DNA from: Campanula takesimana
Lineage: Eukaryota; Streptophyta; Magnoliopsida; Asterales; Campanulaceae
DNA length: 64,000 bases
Direction: 5' to 3'
Assembly (NCBI GenBank): GCA_026119855.1
Contig: JAOWBW010000182.1
Coordinates: 248,001-312,000 of the forward strand
A model generated the notes under the pieces. It ran no database searches and was not told the origin of the DNA. It saw only the letters and a list, made by a program, of their open reading frames with translations. The position numbers were made by a program, and so were the translations under genes. How positions within the stretch are numbered: the stretch's first letter is position 1; every line of letters starts with the position of its first letter. Of this stretch, positions 19,797 to 31,209 are shown one piece after another.

Positions 19797-20430
19797 CTCA
19801 ATGGTCTTGTTAGCAGCTTCGACTGCTCCATTGGTCTGTGGTCGGTACGGTGATGACTGATGTCTCTCTATTTGTACTCTGCAAGTAGTTGGTCCCATTC
19901 TTTCTCAAGTGCGTGCCGTTGTCAGTATCATCTCATGAGGTACTCCATATCGGTATATACGTTGTCTTAATGAACTCAGCCACCTTTCTGGCATTCAAGA
20001 CTTTGTAGGATTGAGCCTCGAGCCATTTGGTGAAGTAATCAACGGCGACTAACACGAATGATGCCCATTATGACCTGTCGGCGAAACTTTTACCAATGAC
20101 GTCTATTCCCCATGTAGAAAATGGCCAAGGGATGTAATGGGTTAACACGGACGGTGGTGCGTGTTGTAAGTTGGCATGTATCTTGCACTTGTGGCATTTC
20201 TTACCCATGTTGGTGCAGTCCGCTTCCATTGTAGCCCATAGTATCCTAGTCGGATGATTTTCTTTGCTAGCATATTGCCATTCATGTGGGTTCCACAGAC
20301 TCCTTGATGGACTTGGTCCATGATTTCTACAGCTTCGTGCTCATCGGCACAGAGTAAACACTGCTCGTGGTGCTTCTTATAGAGGCGATTACCTATGATA
20401 ACAATTGGCGGCAAGCCGTGTTAGGGCTAT
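19797..20430 (-). pseudogene. Element 1 integrase, broken
   Basis: The HHCC zinc region is split over two frames (VHQGVCGTHMNG, then KCHKCKIHANLQH). The first catalytic aspartate is seen in STWGIDVIG, and the third in SPYRPQTNGAVEAANKTIE beside the gap. The central part is frame-shifted around 19900-19960. Family knowledge: the enzyme joins retrotransposon cDNA to host DNA. The C-terminus lies in the gap. Confidence 0.8.
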
Positions 20431-20617
20431 CTTCGCTTAGGTGACGCGTCTGATGGGAATTTTCCGTCTAGGAGGAAACGCCATACATCATAATACCAAG
20501 GTTTGTTGTCCAAGGTATTCACGAGTTACACTCTTCTTTGCAGTCTATGATTGAGTAATAAGCAGGAGTCGTTCGCCTCGCGGCTCATGAGTTTTAACCT
20601 CAGTCCATTCGGGAATT

Positions 20618-21010
20618 TCAACAAGCGATGCTAGCATGGCTAGCGAGTCTGCTAAGCGCGTTCTTATCTCTAGGAAGATAGTAGAAAGTGACCTCTCTGA
20701 ACTGTTTGACCAAGTCTTGGAGATGGTCGTTATATTTCTGGAGTGTAGGATCTTGTACCTTCCACTTCTTGAGTGACTGATAGATTATAAGTTGTGAATC
20801 TCCGTACACCTCTAGTTCGGTCACATTTCTTTCTAAGGCTGCTTCAGCCCCGCTATGCAAGCTTCGTACTCGGAAATATTGTTAGTGGCCTCAAAGTCAA
20901 GGCGGATTGCAAGTAGAGTGTAGAAATCTGAGGGATCTACTAGTAACATGCCAATGCCATATCCCCGTTTATTGGCAGCGCCATCGAAAAATAATTGCCA
21001 CTTATTTTCT
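20618..21010 (-). pseudogene. Element 1 second (archaeal-type) RNase H, broken
   Basis: The first part reads WQLFFDGAANKRGYGIGMLL and FEATNNISEYEACIAGL. The remainder, in another frame after a break near 20850, reads TELEVYGDSQLIIYQ and FYYLPRDKNALSRLAS. These are the D-E-D-D positions of the extra RNase H that marks the Tat lineage. The frame change is a one-base event. Confidence 0.8.
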
Positions 21011-22480
21011 GCTATTGACATGATGTCCTCCTCAGGGAATCGCGGGTCTTCCCCCTTCGCTTCATCACATGGAATTTCGGCTAAGTGATCCGCGAAGACT
21101 CTCCCTCTCACGGATTTCTGTGTGATGTAAGTGATATCGTACCCCGCGAGCATGAAGTACCATTTGGCTATCCTAGAGGAGACATGCGACTTCTCGAAGA
21201 TATATTTCATTGGGTCCATTCTGGCGATTAGTTGTACAGGAAACGCCTCCATGTATGGCTTTAGTCTCTCAGCTACCCATACTAGTGCATCACACGACTT
21301 CTTAAATGCAGAGTAATTCAGTTCAGCCCTTGGAAGCGACGGCTGACAAAGTACACAGCATTCTCTTTCTTCGAATCGGGTCCTCTCTTGTGCTAGTATA
21401 GCCCCTAATGCAGTGTCATTGACTGTGTGGTACAAGGTCAATGGTTTCTCCCTATGCGGTGGAACCAATACGGGCGGATTCACTAAGTACTCCTTGACCT
21501 TATCAAAAGCTTCTTGGCATTCTTCTGTCCACTCTAGGGATGCATTCTTCTTGAGGAGCTTAAAAATGGGCTCGCACATCGTCGTGATTGATTAACGAAA
21601 CGACTAATGTACTGAAGGCGACCCATAAATCCCTTGACTTCTTTTTGCGTCTTAGGTGGAGGCATGCCAATGATGCTTTTGATCTTAGCGCGGGATTTGC
21701 TTCTATACCACGCTCAGTGACCATGTACCCAAGGACCTTTCCTTTCACTACCCCAAATGTGCACTTGGCCGGATTAAGTCTCATCTTGGTGTCTCAACCT
21801 CTCAAAGAACTTTCTGAGGTCGACAAAGTGTTGCCTATCGGAGCCTTTGGAGTGTATGATCATATCGTCAACGTACACCTCCATTTCTTTATGTATCATG
21901 TCATGGAACAATGCAGTTACGGCTCTCTGATAAGTGGCTCCGGCATTCTTGAGTCCGAATGGCATGACCGTATAACAGAACGTCTCCCAAGGTGTGGTAA
22001 ACGCTGTTTTGTGTTAGTCCCTACTCGGCCATGAGGATCTGATTGTAACCAGCGAATCCTCTACGAATGAAAACTTCGTACTTCGCGGTATTGTCGACGA
22101 GCATATCTATGTTTGGAAGAGGAAAATCATCTTTCAGAGATGCTCTGTTGAGATCACGGAAATCAACACAGACTCGGACTTTTCCATTTGCTTTGGAAAC
22201 TTGTACAGTATTAGCCAACTAGGTTGGATACTCTATTACTTTGATGAACCCAACACTCAGGAGTTTCTCTATCTCTTGTTTGACTTGTACTGACCACTCT
22301 GGCTTAATTCTGCGGAGTTTCTGCTTGACTGGCCTCGAATCAGGAAGCAGTGGTATCTTGTGCTCAACGATCGAATTGGCTAGCCCCGGCATATCTTTGT
22401 AGGACCAAGCGAACACATCCACAAATTCTCGGAGAAGCGCTATGAGGGATTGTCGGTCTTCCCCTTTGAAGAAACTGCCA
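21011..22480 (-). pseudogene. Element 1 reverse transcriptase and first RNase H, broken
   Basis: RT blocks occur in order: MDVFAWSYKDMPGL and the K-I-P-L-L-P connection (22422-22219), NGKVRVCVDFRDLNRAS (22218-22021), PFGLKNAGATYQRAV and the catalytic MEVYVDDMIIHSKG (21965-21774). The following connection and RNase H (CEPIFKLLKKNASLEWTEEC, ALGAILAQE, NYSAFKKSCDALVW) run 21579-21080. At least three frame changes or stops interrupt the chain. Family knowledge: this makes cDNA from the element RNA and degrades the RNA strand. Confidence 0.85.
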
Positions 22481-23880
22481 ATCTTGGTCTCTTTCGGATC
22501 ATCGTCATCCCCAGATTAATTGTTTGCATTTCTTCGCATCAATAGGACCATTTCCGCCACAAAGACCTACTTGCTTATTAATTTCTTTTAAGATTTGTTC
22601 GTTTTCTTGATCTATCTCGTCATATGACTCATTATTATCTAATTCGTTAGAGTTATTAGTTAATTCATCATTTAGGATGCTAGCAATCTCGGGATACTCA
22701 GAAAGATCTATTTTTTCATTAAGAAAGTAGGGAATACACGTTCCGTGATGGCATCCAAGTCCTTTTGGGTGAGCTCATCGGTAGCGGTATCTGACTCTAA
22801 GGTAAGAGTTACAAATTTTCTTGCCCTATGGGGATGGGGAGTACATCCTAATTCCTTGATCAGGAAGTCTTCACTTGCTATGGGTCCCCCAGTTGTGTAC
22901 CAATTCTGAATAGGCTCGTCACTCTTCTTGATGAGATTGGTGTAGTCTTGGTTCGGAGCGTCCCCCTTGTCTATTGCATTAATCTGAGTGTCCTCTAGCT
23001 TGCAAAGGTTGAGAAATTGGTGCATTAGGTCTTCACCCAACACAAAGTCCCACTCACTGAATGCCTCGGCCTTGGTACCCTTAATTCTCGAGGTAGCCAC
23101 GAGAATTGCATCGGTTCTGTTTCGAGTGAGTACGGATCACAGTCACTGAATATTTCAAAGCCCGGTTGGCGCTTCCCCCTATGGTCAATCCATGGTTCAG
23201 GGAACATGAAGCATGGCAACTTTTCCCCCTCGCGCACAAAGTACCCTTTTAGAGTCTTTCCATAGGGCGGTGCTATTGGTACAATGTACGAAGTCCAATC
23301 CCTTTCTTTTTGGGGATGCCTTTTAATAGTGACACATACCCTAGACCATATTCTGGGGGGGGGGGGTATAGAACGACAGGTGGTGGTTCTTATCCCTTGT
23401 AAATGCTTGCCAAGTCCAAGACCGGGGAAGTATCCCTCTTTTAGCATCATCTTAAGTACTGGACGCGTTCCGGAGAATGGAATCGCCTTGGAATAGTCAT
23501 TTTCATTACGCACCTCTACCATCTCTACACTACTTTGGATTTTGAACCCGTTGAAGAGGTGGTCGGCTGCCTCATGTTGAATCTCTAGGATCGGACTAGC
23601 AGTGACTAGTTCTCCAAGTACGGTGACTATCGTGTCATTGTGCTTAAATTTGACACATTGATGGGGGTTGATGGTACTCCTCCCGTTTGATGTAGCCATG
23701 GGCATCCTAGGAGAAGGTTGAAAGAGGAGGGATGTCAATGACTTAGAATTCCACCTTTGTAGTTATCTCTCCTACTATAACTGTTAGGGTGATTGCCCCT
23801 ATAGGTGAGCGTGCAGTGCAGTCAAATCCTCGTACAGTAAGAGCTGACGGTTTTAGCTCTCTTGCGGTAAGGCCAAGCGT
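22481..23880 (-). pseudogene. Element 1 protease-RT linker with G-patch-like motif
   Basis: The minus-strand frame 23738-23025 includes MLKEGYFPGLGLGKHLQGI, a glycine-rich G-patch-like motif known from Tat/Ogre polyproteins, followed by basic proline-rich sequence and a continuation in 23100-22708. G-patches usually recruit RNA helicases; a role in the element is unproven. The 22481-22707 stretch is acidic linker sequence. Confidence 0.6.
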
Positions 23881-24128
23881 TACCATGACTTTCTTGGTAG
23901 GACATTTATGGCGGACCCATTGTCTACTAGGATTCTGGGGATTCGATGCCCATTGACCCTCGCGGTTATGTAGAGAGCTTCGGTGTGCCCTCCACCATAT
24001 TTTGGTAAATCTAAGTCGGTAAATGTGATCACATTGCCAAATTGTATTTGGCCTACCATTTGCGTTATCTCTTTGGGAGTTATATCTTTAGGCACTTCGA
24101 CTTGGGCTAATGCTTTTGAGATCATCAT
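23880..24128 (-). pseudogene. Element 1 aspartic protease
   Basis: The frame has EALYITARVNGHRIPRILVD followed by NGSAINVLP, the active-site DNGSA variant typical of Tat elements. A frame break after the motif separates it from the downstream part. Confidence 0.8.
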
Positions 24129-24215
24129 TCGATGTTTATAAGATGAGCCTAAGAGATCCCATATGAAATGTTGGCTTGAGTTTTCTTTAATTGTTTAAGA
24201 AGTGGATCATCAAGT

Positions 24216-25086
24216 TCAACGGGTTCGGCTCTTTCGAAGATGATGCTCTTCTACTCTTGGATCTTTGTTGATTATGACTCGACCGGAGCGGGTGAGTAGA
24301 TTAACATCTTTTTTTTCTTTATTATTCTTTCTATCTAATACTTGATCCCAAGACAACATGTAACAGAAAGAAATTTCATTATCAAACTTGGGAGTGCTCT
24401 CGCCCACATTTGGGACTAGGCGAGTAGTCTCCCCTTTCTCACTAGCTATTTCTATTACATTGATCCCTCGTCCCGCAGTTGGGAAAGGGTTTGTCACTAT
24501 ATAAGGAGCCCCTAATTGCTTAGAGTCTATGAGATCTTGGATCACATCTTTGAGGTGGTGGCAAGAGTCAGTGTCGTGACCACTGGCCCTGTGAAATTCG
24601 CAGAAGAGGTGATGAGTATGACTAGGAGGGAATTCCTTTGGAGCGGTAGGTTTTCTTGGTGCTACTTTGCCGGCTTTCATGAGTATGTTTAAACATTTGA
24701 CTTTGGGTGACACCTTCTAGCTTGCTATAGGTCCTCTGCCTTGTTTTTAGTCTTGGACTCAACTTCCATCTTGTAGCATTCTCTCTGAGCTTGTAGACAT
24801 GCTTGGAGCGTGTCGATCTTTTTCTCATAGTACTCTTCTTGCATGAGTAAGCCCTTTCGAAGTGCATTGACCTCCTCCTCTCGGCTAGTAAATGATTTGG
24901 AGAAATTTGATTTCTCTGTCGAAGAATTCCTTTTGTGTTCATAGTCGAGTCATGAACTCTTCCTCTATCTCTTTCTTGAAGCGTGCGTATAAGACTGTAG
25001 CATACACTTCCGAGAGCTTGACTCACTTCCCCTTCTAGTCGAGCTTTGAGGTCATTGAGTTCTTGAGTAAACTTGGTGCTTGACAT
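24216..25086 (-). pseudogene. Element 1 gag C-terminal part
   Basis: A frame at 24713-24216 has LFCEFHRASGHDTDSCHHLK followed by DVIQDLIDSKQLG, the CxFHxxxGHxTxxC knuckle and helix used by Tat-lineage gag. The upstream frame 25086-24622 (starting MSSTKFTQELNDLKARLEG) is probably a coiled-coil part of gag in another frame. The capsid core is not intact. Confidence 0.7.
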
Positions 25087-26517
25087 TGTGTTGGGAGTAT
25101 GGAGCTACTTTGCTGATCGGACGACGACCTAGAGTGCGGAAACTGTGTCAAATCCAGGCTGGGGTCCCAACAAGTCGGATTTTATGAAACAGGGGTTGAC
25201 CAAAACATGGTAGATTCACAGAAAAGCGAGGATGTCTCGTACGAGACAATGGATGTCTCGTACGAGGCATCCAGCCTAACAATCAGATTGCAGATTTTAA
25301 TCCTATTGGTCGGATGGAATTCAATCCATTTTTAAGAGGTTAGTACTCTAGTTCATCCTGGGACAGTGGATTCTGTCACCCTAGAATATGAGCGCCTTGT
25401 TTTTTCACCTGTATTGCACTCTCCCAAATGGACAATTCGGGCAAAGGTCCCATATTCTCATCGGAATCCACCATTCAATTAACCAAACCTAAGTGACCCG
25501 TAGTTGTTTTGCACTTTGTTAAACAACGTATTAATGCAATCAAACTTGTGAATTTTAGGGACAACCGAAAGTGACATGTTGAACGGTGCGGTCGAAACTA
25601 AACCAAAATGGCATCCACAATCCCGCACAGAATAGTGAAAGTACGGACTTCCGTAGAGAGGTTCTCCATTCTTTCAAAATCCTTTGTTCAACATTTTACC
25701 GAAGGGACATTCGTCATATTCACAAGGGAGGATTATAGATTGTAAAGATGCGTTATCTTGGGCAAAGATTAAAAAAACCCTAAGAATCGAACCGACCGGT
25801 CTCGAGGAGTGTCTTATTAACTAGTATGTATGCATGAGGTTGATGCAAGGCTTACGACTAAGGATCCCCATGAACACAGTCTAGGAGCGTGTCACGGAGT
25901 GGGTACACCATCTTTGGAGGACAGGCGAGGGCCATTCGTTAGAATGGGGGTGCTGACCGACATCCGTCCTCCGATTGGGACCCGGGTTTATAGGGTATGT
26001 AGTGCAAATTAATCTACATGTGTGTACGTGTGTGAGAGTCAAGATCTAGGTGTCAAGGTTAAAATAGAAAGTTTTTTTTTTTGAAATAAAAAACAAAACA
26101 TGCAATGGCCGGGCCAAGTGTCTGCCTACGTTTCCCTCTTGTGGAGGAACTCAGGCCGTCGTAGTTCACACATAAGGCAAACGCATGTAAAACAGGGGAT
26201 AAACATTTAGCAAGTACTCCTGCAAAACAAAGGTTAGCCTTATAATATATGGGGAGTTTCTTCGTCGTTAGGAAGGTCCCAACTCAGAAACAGGGGAGGG
26301 CAGATCTGGAACTCTGTGTGCGTGTTTGAACCGAATAAAATTCCCTTTTCAAACTAGAGAGTCAGATCTACCAGAAAGAAGTGAGATGTCTCGTACGAGA
26401 CAAGTGATACCTCGTACGAGGCATCCCAGTCTGGGAACAGACTAACGTACAGAATGCAGAATTTTGAAACAATGATGATTTCTTTCAACGCAAGTCTAAC
26501 CCACTTACTGTGATTCT
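25087..26517 (-). other. Element 1 long untranslated leader
   Basis: About 1.4 kb between the primer-binding site and gag without a convincing frame. It carries two CTCGTACGAG doublets (25231-25271 and 26385-26425) of the type also found in the LTR. Confidence 0.7.
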
Positions 26518-26535
26518 TCCCCAGCAGAGTCGCCA
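26518..26535 (-). promoter_or_regulatory. Element 1 primer-binding site
   Basis: The minus strand reads TGGCGACTCTGCTGGGGA one base after the LTR end. The same site with one difference follows the LTR at 32719. Ogre/Tat elements use this tRNA-complementary site (reported as tRNA-Arg). Confidence 0.85.
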
Positions 26536-26536
26536 C

Positions 26537-27488
26537 TGTTTGCGCGCGAGGTTTTTTGCTTCGATGGCACGCTTTCGACCTTCGATTCACCTTCTTGTTG
26601 ATTTGAGAGTTGCCACCATGTTATTGTCGGAACACGGACCGAGATGTCTGGATTCAGGGGTTAAGTTATGAATTGGGAAGGTCAAGGAGCACCCAATTCA
26701 CCCAATCTAGGATTGGTCTTGCTAAGAAATCGTCATCATCATTTCAAAATCATGCATTCGTGTACCAAAAGATAAAAACAAACAAATAAATAATGACTTA
26801 TTTATTTGGGATGTCGGATCATGTGCGCTCTAGGCTGATCCTTTAATGGAATCACACTACTTCAAACACAAGAAGGAGATGAGAAGATAGAAAAGAAAGA
26901 TTTACCTAAGCGTTTTCTTCAAGAATCCTATGGATGGCCTTGACTAAAGGCCTTGATCCTCCAAATTTCGTGGGTATCAGAGAGGGATGATTAGAAGAAC
27001 TTCTTTGGTCAGATTTTGAGTGGTTGTTTGGTGAATATAGAGTCTACCCTTTTTCTGGTTCAAGAACCTTTTATTTATATGAGATTTTGACCTAGGGTTT
27101 TGGCCAAGAAGGTAAGTTGAGGTGGGAATCAATGAGTTAATCTCCACAGAGGTATTTTTTGGACTCTAGGATCGGCCATTAGGTTTTCCCGGATAGCATG
27201 AGTGTTTGCCAAGAAAAGGGGTTAAGATCAACAAGGAAACTGACCAAAAACCCGACTGTCGAGGGGGATACCTCGTACGAGACATCAATGTCTTGTACGA
27301 GGCATCTAAGTGCTGGAATCACTTATTTACCCTCTGCGATAGTTTTAATGTTCAGTTTGGCCCCTAACTAACGGAGTCAGTCAGAAACTTAACGAAACAT
27401 GTCCAACTTAACGAGTTTTGACCCAAATCAAAGGCGAGACACAGAAGTAGTGTGATTATAAATGAATGTCCAAAATGGGGTGTCTACA
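26537..27488 (-). repeat. Element 1 5-prime LTR, 952 bp
   Basis: On the minus strand it starts TGTAGACACCCCATTTTGG and ends AACA directly before the primer-binding site. A TATA-like catataaataaaagg sits near 27082-27068, and a CTCGTACGAG doublet lies about 200 bp upstream of it (27306-27267). No 3-prime copy exists in the window. Confidence 0.85.
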
Positions 27489-28262
27489 GCAGTGTCCAAG
27501 ATGCCTCTTCATTTGAGAAGCTAATCGATGTATCAGGTTGGTCATCAACTTGGTTTGTTTCAGGTTGATCAATTGCAAGATGCAGGATGTGGATTATAGG
27601 TATGGCATTGTTCAACATGCTCCTGTAACTTGATCCTAGGTTGGCCAATGCGTCAGCTTCAGCATTCTCATCCCTTGGGATTTTTTGGAAAGTAAATTCT
27701 TCAAATTGTCCAGCCAAGGATTTAACATGCTGCAGATAACTTGTCATCCTGCTATGCTTTGTTTATAAGATCCATTGAAGTGGTTAACCAACAACAAGGA
27801 ATCACTATAAACATTGAAACATTTAACATTCAAACTTAGAGCAGTAACCAAACCCATGATGAGGGCTTCATATTCAGCCTCATTATTGGTCGCCTTGAAC
27901 TCACAAGCTATAGCTTGAGGAATCAGTTCTCCTTGGGGGGATCTCAAGACTATGCCCAAACCTGTGCCCCTTGTATTTGATGCCCCATCTATAAAAAGTG
28001 TCCAAAATCTAGGAGAGTCTGAACCTTCAAGTTGTTGGACTTCGAGTTCAACTTCAGGTTGAAGGCTGGGACTGAAATCTGCCACAAAGTCAGCTAGGGC
28101 TTGTGACTTGATCGCAGTCCTTGCTTCATACTGAATATCATATGTACTAAGTTGCACACACCATTTTTCCATCCTACCTGACATCTCAGGTTTTCTCATC
28201 ACGTTCCTGACAAGATAGTTAGTCCTCACAATAATAGGATGAACTTCAAAATAATGGCACAA
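27489..28262 (-). pseudogene. Element 2 RNase H regions
   Basis: The frame has RFWTLFIDGASNTRGTGLGI and KATNNEAEYEALIMGL, with CFNVYSDSLLLVNHFNG, then after a break FTFQKIPRDENAEADALANL. These are the acidic positions of the extra Tat RNase H. Upstream, WCVQLSTYDIQYEARTAIKS with ALADFVADF is the usual connector. The end is removed by the element 1 LTR. Confidence 0.8.
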
Positions 28263-29416
28263 CTTAATAGAAGCAGTTATTAAAGCAAGAATAAGTTTCT
28301 CAAGATGGGAGTACCTGGTTTCCGCATCTAAAAGAGACTTACTTACATAATAAACAGGGAGTTGTGTACCATCTTATTCTCTCGACAAGACTGCACTGAC
28401 TGTATTTTCTGATACGGAGAGATACAGGTACAAAGCTTCACCTGTTTCTGGTTTGGAAAGTAGAGGTGGAGTCGCCAAGTAATCTTTAAGCTGGTTGGAG
28501 GCTGCTTCATGTTCTTTTGTCCACTGGAACAACTTGTTTTTCCTCAGCACGTCATAGAACAACTTGCATATGTCAGACGACTTGGAGATGAAGCTGGTTA
28601 GAGCAGAAACTTTGCCTGTGAGCCTCTGCACTTCTTTAATACTCTTTGGAGACTCTAAGTTGATGATGGCTTTGATCTGTTCTGGACTTGCTTCAATACC
28701 CTCTTGGTCACCATGTAGCCAAGGAACTTTCCAGCCTTAACACCAAAGTTGCATTTTGATGGATGGATTCAGCTTCATGTTGAACGCCTCGAGGATGTCA
28801 AAAGCTTCCTTTAGATCTCGAGCATGATCTTCAATACACTTAGACTTCACCACCATGTCATCAATGTATACTTCCATAGTCTTTCCAAGCTGGTTCTTGA
28901 ACAACATGTTGACTAGTCTCTGGTAGGTTGCCCCTGCATTCCTCAATCCAAAAGCATGGTAATAAAGCAATATATACCATCTGGAGTAATGAACGCCGTG
29001 TCTTCCTGATCTGAAGGTTCCATCTGAATCTGTTGAAATCCTGAAGAAGCATCCATAAACGTCAAGACCTCATGGCCAACTGTTGCATCAACTAGGGCAT
29101 CAATGTGAGGCAAGGGAAACGGATCCTTAGGGAACGCCTTATTCAAGTCTGTAAAGTCCACACAGACTCGCCATTTCCCATTCTTCTTCTCTACAACCAC
29201 CACTTTGGCCAACCATTTAGGATAGTCAACCTCTCTGATCATCTTGGACTTTAGCAACCTCTCTACTTCTTCTCTGATAATCTGATTGCGTTCATGAGCA
29301 AATTTCCTTCTTTTTTGGTGGACAGGCTTGGCATTTGGGTCAATGTTCAATTTGTGGGTGATAACATCCTTGCTGATTCCAGTCATATCTTCATGCTTCC
29401 AAGCAAAGCACTTCAT
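28263..29416 (-). pseudogene. Element 2 reverse transcriptase
   Basis: Order: MKCFAWKHEDMTGI, NGKWRVCVDFTDLNKAFPKD, FMDASSGFQQIQMEP, then in other frames FGLRNAGATYQRLVNMLF, the catalytic MEVYIDDMVVKSK, and LFYDVLRKNKLFQWTKEHE of the connection. Frame changes near 28960, 28740 and 28370 make it non-functional. Confidence 0.85.
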
Positions 29417-29572
29417 CCTGCTCCTCAGAAGAACTCAATGATCTCTCCTTCTATATCAGGAGTAAGTCTGCCCTATAAGAACTTTGACATCAGGATTAGA
29501 AGGATCAAGTTGCACCTCCTTAATATCAAACTCTACAGCTTCAAGTACATCCCGTGCCTTTCTCTGTAATTG

Positions 29573-30385
29573 CTATGCTTGCGTAGGACTGCTTGCTACC
29601 TTCATGGACACCTTGTAACATTCCTTAGCAGTCTGCTGATCTCCTGACACCTTGACTACTCCCCAAGGTGTTGGCAACTTGAGGCACTGATGGTAAGTTG
29701 AAGGTACAGCTTTCACGTTATGAATCCATGGCCTGCCCAGGATGATGTTATAAGATGACAGACATTCTATGACACAGAACTTCTCTATAAAATTAATCCC
29801 TTCAACATATACTGGGAAAGTAATATCCCCAAACGTATGCTTTGTCTCACCACTGAATCCAACCAAGACAGATGAATTCTTAGTCACATTCTCAAGTGGG
29901 ATGCCCATTCCTTTCAAACCATCAGTTGTCATGATGTTAACTGAACTTCCATTATCAATCAAGATGCGTCTCACCAAACAGTTTGCAACTTGAAGACTCA
30001 CTACCAAGGCATCATGATGTGGATCTTGGATGCTGACCCTATCATCCTCATCAAAAGAGATTTCCTGCCCCTTCGCCTTGTTGACAGATCTTGAAGGCAA
30101 ATAGGACCTGTCCTCCTTCACATCTGCAGCACGACGCTTGGCTGCTGAATAGGTTGTACCATAGATATCTGAGCCGCCACTGATCATGTTGACCACTCTG
30201 GTTGGAGGTGGATGAGGTGGTGGATTCTCAGGTTGTTTCTCCTGGTTTCCATCACGATCTTCAGTGCGTCCACACCTTCTACCAAGTAGTTCTTTGAGGA
30301 GACCTTTGGACAACAAGTAGCTGATCTCCTTCCTGAGTGCAATACAATTTTCAGTAGTGTGCCCAAAGTCTTCATGATGTTTTAA
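29573..30385 (-). pseudogene. Element 2 gag tail and protease
   Basis: The gag end reads QLKHHEDFGHTTENC followed by ALRKEISYLLSKGLLKELLG. The protease core is CLVRRILIDNGSSVNIMTTD, then SYNIILGRPWIHNVKAVPST, the flap and the ILGRPW motif typical of Tat proteases. This frame is open for 247 codons. Confidence 0.8.
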
Positions 30386-30455
30386 CTGATAAACTTAAGA
30401 TTTTACTTGATAAACTTTCTATTATAGTAATAGTGCCTTATTTGCTGAAAAGTAT

Positions 30456-31209
30456 ATGGTTGAATATCTTTTGGCAGGGACTGTCCCTGATGGTGAGAAT
30501 GTTGCTGGGTCCTTGCTGTATCGAAAAGCAAAAACATGGGAAGAGTTGTATAAGATCTACAAACAACACGCAAATGCATCAGGATTTACGACAAAGCTTT
30601 CAACTGTACGTATGTCCAGGAAATATGGGGAACCACTAGATAGATATTTTAGATGTTCTTGTGAAGGAACATTCAAACCAAGAGGATCTGCCACTATAAG
30701 TATAAGTCCTGTTGAGGTTGATCATACATTCATTCCGTCTCCATTGCAACTGTTGGATAACGAACCAAAAAAGGATAGAAAAAAAAGGAAATGTGTTGTG
30801 AAAAGAACAGGTTGTAATGCTATGATGAGGGTGAAATTGCTCCCAAAGGAAGACTTATATATAGTTGCACGCCATGTTTTAGAACACAACCATGAGATGA
30901 TGAGGACATAATGGAACCATTTAAAGCGTAACGAACGGAATGTCTCAAATGCAAATGCCTTTTTAATTGAACAAATGGAAGATGCTGGTATAAGGCCAAT
31001 GGATGGATTTAATGTTATGGCAAAAGCAGCAAGTGGGGAAGAGCATTTGGGTCATACTAGGGTGGATCATGTCAATTTTGTGCAATGATTAAGATCGGAA
31101 AAGATTGATGGCGGTGATGCTCACACTGTTGTGGATAGACTTTGTGATCTTGAGGAAGAAGATTCAAACTTCTATTATAAGATACGCCTTGTAGATGATT
31201 CCAGATTAT
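30456..31209 (+). pseudogene. FAR1/FHY3-type MULE transposase gene, 5-prime part
   Basis: The frame encodes a FAR1-type zinc-binding (WRKY-GCM1 fold) DNA-binding domain: WEELYKIYKQHANASGF, RYFRCSCEGTFKPRG, CVVKRTGCNAMMRVKLLP and ARHVLEHNHEM carry the C-C-H-x-H ligands. It then runs into a linker (GGDAHTVVDRLCDLEEEDSN) up to position 31209, where the LTR element at 31210-51033 breaks a codon. In-frame stops at 30909-30911 and 31086-31088 show earlier decay. A splice acceptor (tttggcag, 30478) suggests the exon begins there. It may be a host FRS-type gene or, more likely given the flanking repeats, a MULE transposase. The 3-prime part lies at 51039-52893. Confidence 0.85.

Larger units (their letters stand above)
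19797..27488 (-). mobile_element. Ty3/gypsy Tat/Ogre-type retrotransposon (element 1), 3-prime truncated
   Basis: On the minus strand the order is 5-prime LTR (27488-26537), primer-binding site, long leader, gag, protease, a G-patch-like segment, reverse transcriptase, RNase H, a second RNase H and integrase up to the gap. The Tat-lineage marks are the double RNase H, the protease with DNGSA, the G-patch-like segment and the LTR start TGTAGACACCCC. Numerous frame breaks make it defective. The 3-prime LTR is absent, lost in or beyond the gap. Confidence 0.85.
27489..30385 (-). mobile_element. Second Tat-like gypsy fragment (element 2)
   Basis: An internal piece of a Tat-type element: gag knuckle tail, protease, reverse transcriptase, RNase H and second RNase H, all minus strand. 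It is cut exactly at 27488/27489 by the LTR of element 1 and cut near 30385 inside the gag knuckle, where FAR1-like gene sequence begins. No LTR or integrase of its own is seen. Confidence 0.85.
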
